Shown one piece after another: positions 60,962-64,000 of a stretch of DNA of 64,000 nucleotides. The translations under genes and the position numbers were made by a program. The stretch's first letter is position 1, and each line of letters begins with the position of its first letter. The stretch lies in the NCBI GenBank assembly GCA_036384915.1, contig DASVLJ010000070.1, positions 1 to 64,000 on the forward strand, read 5' to 3'. Source of the stretch: PKWO01 sp036384915 (GTDB lineage: Bacteria; Pseudomonadota; Gammaproteobacteria; Burkholderiales; Burkholderiaceae_D). Under the pieces are notes generated by a model. The model worked only from the letters and a program-made list of their open reading frames with translations. It searched no databases and was not told the DNA's origin.

Positions 60962-61804
60962 TCAAATTTCGCAAGTCCCAGAAAACAGCGTACTCGTTTT
61001 GCCACCCACCCAAATCGTGCCGCTTTCGTCGCGATCGATGTAAATTCGCCCGGTGTGTCCGATGCGCGTTCCCTGCGAGGCGGTATAGGGCGCGGTCGTC
61101 CTGCCCGAAGCCAGCAGCCATTGCGCCGTCGAGGCATTCAGGCTGCCGGTGACGGGGTCTTCGCGCACGTTGTTGTAATGGTCGGTGAAGAAGGCGCGCA
61201 ATTCGAAGGCGAGCGGGCCGCCAGCAGGATAAGGGCCGACTACGCCCAGGTCGAGCCGTCGGGGATAGTTTTGTGCCGGCTCAAGGGCAAGCACCTTCTC
61301 GGCTGTGGCGAGCAGCACCACGAGCCAGCCGGGGCCGTTGTCGGCCCATTGCGCGTCGATGATATCGCGGCGATCCATGCGCAGGAATTGCGCGATGTCG
61401 TTCAGTAGGCCTTCGCCCACCGGGCCGCTACGTACCAGCGGCGGGGCGGCAAAGGACAGTGTGGCGTCTTTGCGCTTGATGGGCACCAGGCCGGCGCCGC
61501 ATTGCTGGATGATTTTCGCGTCGTCGCGCGGCTTGGCGCCGCTTTCCAGCCAGGCGTGGCAAGAGCCCAGCGTGGGGTGGCCGGCAAAGGGCATTTCGCG
61601 GTCATGCGTGAAGATGCGCACGCGGTAGTCGGCTCGCGGGTCGGTGGGGGAGAGCAGGAAGGCAGTTTCCGAGAGGTTGAGCCAGCGCGTGAGGGCTTGC
61701 ATGGTGTCCGTGCCCATGTCGTCGGCATCGAATACCACGGCCAGGGGATTGCCCGAGAGCGGGCGTTCATTGAATACGTCGACGATTTGGAAGAGGCGGC
61801 TCAT
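60962..61804 (-). CDS. PhzF family isomerase-like protein
   Basis: A 280-residue diaminopimelate-epimerase-like fold. The PhzF marks are FQIVDVFNERPLSGNPLAVV, the catalytic Glu46 in LNLSETAFL, FTHDREMPFAGHPTLGSCHAWL and EDPVTGSLNAS in the second half. PhzF proper isomerises dihydrohydroxyanthranilate in phenazine synthesis. No phenazine genes are present, so this is one of the many PhzF-like enzymes of unknown substrate. It stands alone. Confidence 0.88.
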   Translation of the reverse strand: MSRLFQIVDVFNERPLSGNPLAVVFDADDMGTDTMQALTRWLNLSETAFLLSPTDPRADYRVRIFTHDREMPFAGHPTLGSCHAWLESGAKPRDDAKIIQQCGAGLVPIKRKDATLSFAAPPLVRSGPVGEGLLNDIAQFLRMDRRDIIDAQWADNGPGWLVVLLATAEKVLALEPAQNYPRRLDLGVVGPYPAGGPLAFELRAFFTDHYNNVREDPVTGSLNASTAQWLLASGRTTAPYTASQGTRIGHTGRIYIDRDESGTIWVGGKTSTLFSGTCEI

Positions 61805-61994
61805 GTATTCCTTGGCAGGGTGAGGCTTGCATTTTACACATCGAATGTGCGTACCGGTGAAATTTTCCTCGGATCAACTGTAAACCGAATGGACACCTTG
61901 CGCGTTACAATTCCTGAACAACAGGGAAACCCTCGAATTACCGGGCCGGTTGGCACCATGAACCGGCAAATGTCCCCCACTCAAGGAGAACTAT

Positions 61995-62408
61995 ATGAAA
62001 TACCTTGGCACCCTTTGTATCGCAGCGGCTGGCTTGCTCGCCCAGTCGGCGATGGCTACCGATGTCGGTGTGTCGATCAACGTCAACCAACCCGGCCTGT
62101 ACGGCCAGATCAACATCGGCAACGTACCGCAACCGCCGCAAGTCATCTATTCGCAACCGGTGTTCGTGCAGCGCCCGGCCAACGTGGTCGGTATCGAGCC
62201 GATCTACCTGCATGTGCCCCCCGGCCATGAAAAGCATTGGCAGAAGCACTGCGCCGAATACAACGCCTGCGGCAGGCCGGTGTATTTCGTGCGCGAGGAT
62301 TGGTATGCCAATCACTATCGCGGGCATGAGCATGATCATGAAGGCGAATATGAGGATCATGACCACGGCCACGGTCACGGCCATGGTCATGGCCATGACC
62401 GCGATTGA
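61995..62408 (+). CDS. Small exported protein with a His-rich metal-binding-like tail
   Basis: A 137-residue protein. Signal peptide MKYLGTLCIAAAGLLAQSAMA is followed by a conserved-looking core (TDVGVSINVNQPGLYGQINI, then PPQVIYSQPVFVQRP, YLHVPPGHEKHWQKHC and CGRPVYFVREDWYANHY) with two cysteines. The last 28 residues are almost only His, Asp, Glu and Gly (EHDHEGEYEDHDHGHGHGHG). The tail should bind Ni, Zn or Cu. The core resembles small secreted proteins common in Burkholderiales with no known role. AAGGAG supports the start. Confidence 0.75.
   Translation: MKYLGTLCIAAAGLLAQSAMATDVGVSINVNQPGLYGQINIGNVPQPPQVIYSQPVFVQRPANVVGIEPIYLHVPPGHEKHWQKHCAEYNACGRPVYFVREDWYANHYRGHEHDHEGEYEDHDHGHGHGHGHGHDRD
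62335..62405 (+). repeat. His-encoding imperfect repeat (CAYGGY / CAYGAY units)
   Basis: Alternating His-Gly and His-Asp codons give short tandem CAYGGY units, with the nested palindrome GGCCATGGTCATGGCC inside. The array can slip in six-base steps without shifting frame, so tail length may vary between strains. Confidence 0.7.
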
Positions 62409-62483
62409 GATCGGTTCGATCATGCATGGCGCGGCGGTGTGATACCGCGCCCCTCATGGATTGACCGGGGGGCGTCATGCAGA

Positions 62484-62509
62484 CGCCCGGCTTCGTTTTC
62501 GGCCGGGCG
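62484..62509. terminator. Possible bidirectional terminator between the His-rich protein gene and fumC
   Basis: CGCCCGGC and GCCGGGCG form a perfect 8-bp stem with a 10-base loop in the gap between convergent genes. T-runs are lacking on both sides. Confidence 0.35.
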
Positions 62510-62580
62510 GTATTAAAAGCCGCCGAATATGACGGCAAATCACCTCGTTTTTCTGAGCCTGGTTGTAGGATCCGTGCCTC

Positions 62581-63984
62581 TTATCCGACACTAGGCCGCG
62601 TCATCTCGATCGGCGCCAGCCACTCATCGAATTTATCTTCGGGCACCAGGCCCAAAGCCAGCGCCGCTTCGCGCAGGTTCGTGCCTTCCTTGTGCGCCTT
62701 CTTTGCGATCTTCGCGGCATTGTCGTAGCCGATATGGCGGTTCAAGGCCGTCACAAGCATCAGATTTTTCTCCAGATTTTCTTCTATACGGGGCAGGTTG
62801 GGTTCCAAGCCCTGCGCACAATGGGCGTCGAACGCGGCGCAGGCATCGGCCAGCAATTCTATGCTTTCCAGCACGTTGTGGAGCATCACGGGCTTGTAGA
62901 CATTCAACTGGAAATTGCCCTGGCTGCCGGCGAACGCGACTGCCGCATCATTGCCGAACACTTGTACGCACACCATGGTCAGCGCTTCGCACTGCGTGGG
63001 GTTGACCTTGCCGGGCATGATCGATGAGCCCGGTTCGTTTTCCGGGATGGTCAGTTCGCCGATGCCGCAGCGCGGGCCGGAGGCCAGCCAGCGCACGTCG
63101 TTGGCCATTTTCATCAAGCCGCCCGCGAGTGTGCGCAGGGCGGCGGAGACATTGACCAGGGCATCGTGCGCGGAGAGGGCGAAGAACTTGTTCGGCGCGG
63201 CGCGGAAGGGCAGGCCGGTGATGGCGGCGATGCGGGCGGCGGCGGCGTCGCCGAACTTGGGGTGGGTGTTCAAGCCGGTGCCGACCGCGGTGCCGCCGAT
63301 GGCCAGATCGTAGATGCCTTCCAGTGCCTGATCGAGAGTGGCGAGGCCGAAATCGATCTGCGCGGCCCAGGCGCCGATTTCCTGGCCCAGCGTGATCGGT
63401 GTCGCGTCCTGCAGATGCGTGCGGCCGGTCTTGACGATGCCGGCATAAGCCTCGGCTTTGGCGGCCAGCGTATCGCGCAGCCGTTCCACCGGCGTCAGCA
63501 GCTTGTGCTTCACCTGTTCCGCCACGGCGATGTGCATGGCGGTGGGAAAGGTGTCGTTGGACGACTGGCCGCGGTTGACGTGGTCGTTCGGATGCACGGG
63601 TTTCTTGCTGCCGCGCGCGCCGCCCGCCAATTCAATGGCGCGGTTGGAGATGACTTCGTTCGCGTTCATGTTCGATTGCGTGCCTGAACCGGTCTGGAAC
63701 ACGACCAGCGGGAATTGCGCATCGAGTTTGCCGGCGATGACCTCGTCGGCGGCTTGCGTCACAAGACCCGCCAGGTCTTGCGGCAATTCGCCGAGTTCGG
63801 CATTGGCTTGCGCGGCGGCTTTCTTCAGGATACCGAGCGCGCGGATGAGGGGTGCCTGCCAGCGGAAGCGCGCCACACCGATAGGGAAATGTTCGATGGA
63901 ACGCTGCGTTTGCGCACCCCAGTAGCAATCGGCCGGCACCTCGATGGCACCCATGGAATCGGTTTCGGTACGCATTGCTGTCAT
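62581..63984 (-). CDS. fumC: Class II fumarate hydratase
   Basis: A 467-residue iron-independent fumarase of the TCA cycle. It belongs to the aspartase/fumarase superfamily: TGSGTQSNMNANEVISNRA, HPNDHVNRGQSSNDTFPTAMHIA, KTGRTHLQDATPITLGQE (catalytic His) and the signature GSSIMPGKVNPTQ near 320. Near-full family length (E. coli FumC is 467). GGAG lies 11 bases upstream of the ATG, at the window edge. Confidence 0.96.
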   Translation of the reverse strand: MTAMRTETDSMGAIEVPADCYWGAQTQRSIEHFPIGVARFRWQAPLIRALGILKKAAAQANAELGELPQDLAGLVTQAADEVIAGKLDAQFPLVVFQTGSGTQSNMNANEVISNRAIELAGGARGSKKPVHPNDHVNRGQSSNDTFPTAMHIAVAEQVKHKLLTPVERLRDTLAAKAEAYAGIVKTGRTHLQDATPITLGQEIGAWAAQIDFGLATLDQALEGIYDLAIGGTAVGTGLNTHPKFGDAAAARIAAITGLPFRAAPNKFFALSAHDALVNVSAALRTLAGGLMKMANDVRWLASGPRCGIGELTIPENEPGSSIMPGKVNPTQCEALTMVCVQVFGNDAAVAFAGSQGNFQLNVYKPVMLHNVLESIELLADACAAFDAHCAQGLEPNLPRIEENLEKNLMLVTALNRHIGYDNAAKIAKKAHKEGTNLREAALALGLVPEDKFDEWLAPIEMTRPSVG

Positions 63985-64000
63985 GGCAAATCTTGCTCCG

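Noticed and set aside
60962..61804. A phenazine biosynthesis gene cluster
   Set aside because: Only a PhzF-like gene is present, and such proteins occur widely without phenazine production.
62461..62509. A small RNA between the His-rich protein gene and fumC
   Set aside because: Only GC hairpins without promoter or conserved layout are seen; a weak terminator is the simpler reading.

Overview
The window reads as a GC-rich chromosome segment from a betaproteobacterium of the order Burkholderiales, most likely Oxalobacteraceae (inferred from gene order and protein style; no database was searched). It carries the housekeeping run yceD-rpmF-plsX-fabHDG-acpP-fabF-ygfX-rpoE-rseAB-degP-lepA-lepB-rnc-era-recO-pdxJ-acpS-uvrC-pgsA-tRNA that is familiar in that order. 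Genes are packed tightly, many with ATGA or GTGA stop/start overlaps. I see no prophage, IS element or CRISPR array.

Left part (1-14.2 kb): the 5' end of a two-partner-secretion adhesin, an exported S46 dipeptidyl-peptidase, and a TetR regulator/hydrolase pair behind a perfect 28-bp palindrome. Next is an operon resembling the Pseudomonas atu cluster for acyclic terpenes (SDR, geranyl-CoA carboxylase beta and alpha, citronellyl-CoA dehydrogenase, AtuA split into two proteins) with a convergent TetR gene. Two unknown genes close this part.

Middle-left (14.3-33 kb): adenine deaminase, a FtsX-like permease, truncated haemoglobin, a modular chitinase lipoprotein, rmuC, yqhA, a molybdenum-cofactor operon (moaA-mobA-moeA, minus strand), chrA, and divergent rne/rluC. 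A phosphatase-Rieske-SppA operon follows rluC.

Middle-right (33-57 kb): an RDD membrane protein, a strong candidate for a stand-alone structured RNA (about 34192-34354), a methyltransferase/Maf pair, and then the colinear fatty-acid, envelope-stress, translation, RNA and phospholipid genes. The envelope-stress block starts with a sigma-E-type promoter in front of rpoE. lepA is preceded by a terminator-like hairpin only 17 nt from its start codon.

Right end (57-64 kb): two identical tRNA-Gly genes and tRNA-Cys behind a near-consensus promoter, then an orphan WHH-type nuclease toxin with a linker like those of contractile-injection cargo. After it come a glycosyltransferase, tRNA-Leu, small exported proteins (one with a His-rich tail), a PhzF-family protein and fumC.

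The least expected signals are the orphan toxin, the structured RNA, the lepA leader terminator, and a dispersed foldback element whose first three bases serve as the stop codon of the upstream gene at both of its positions.
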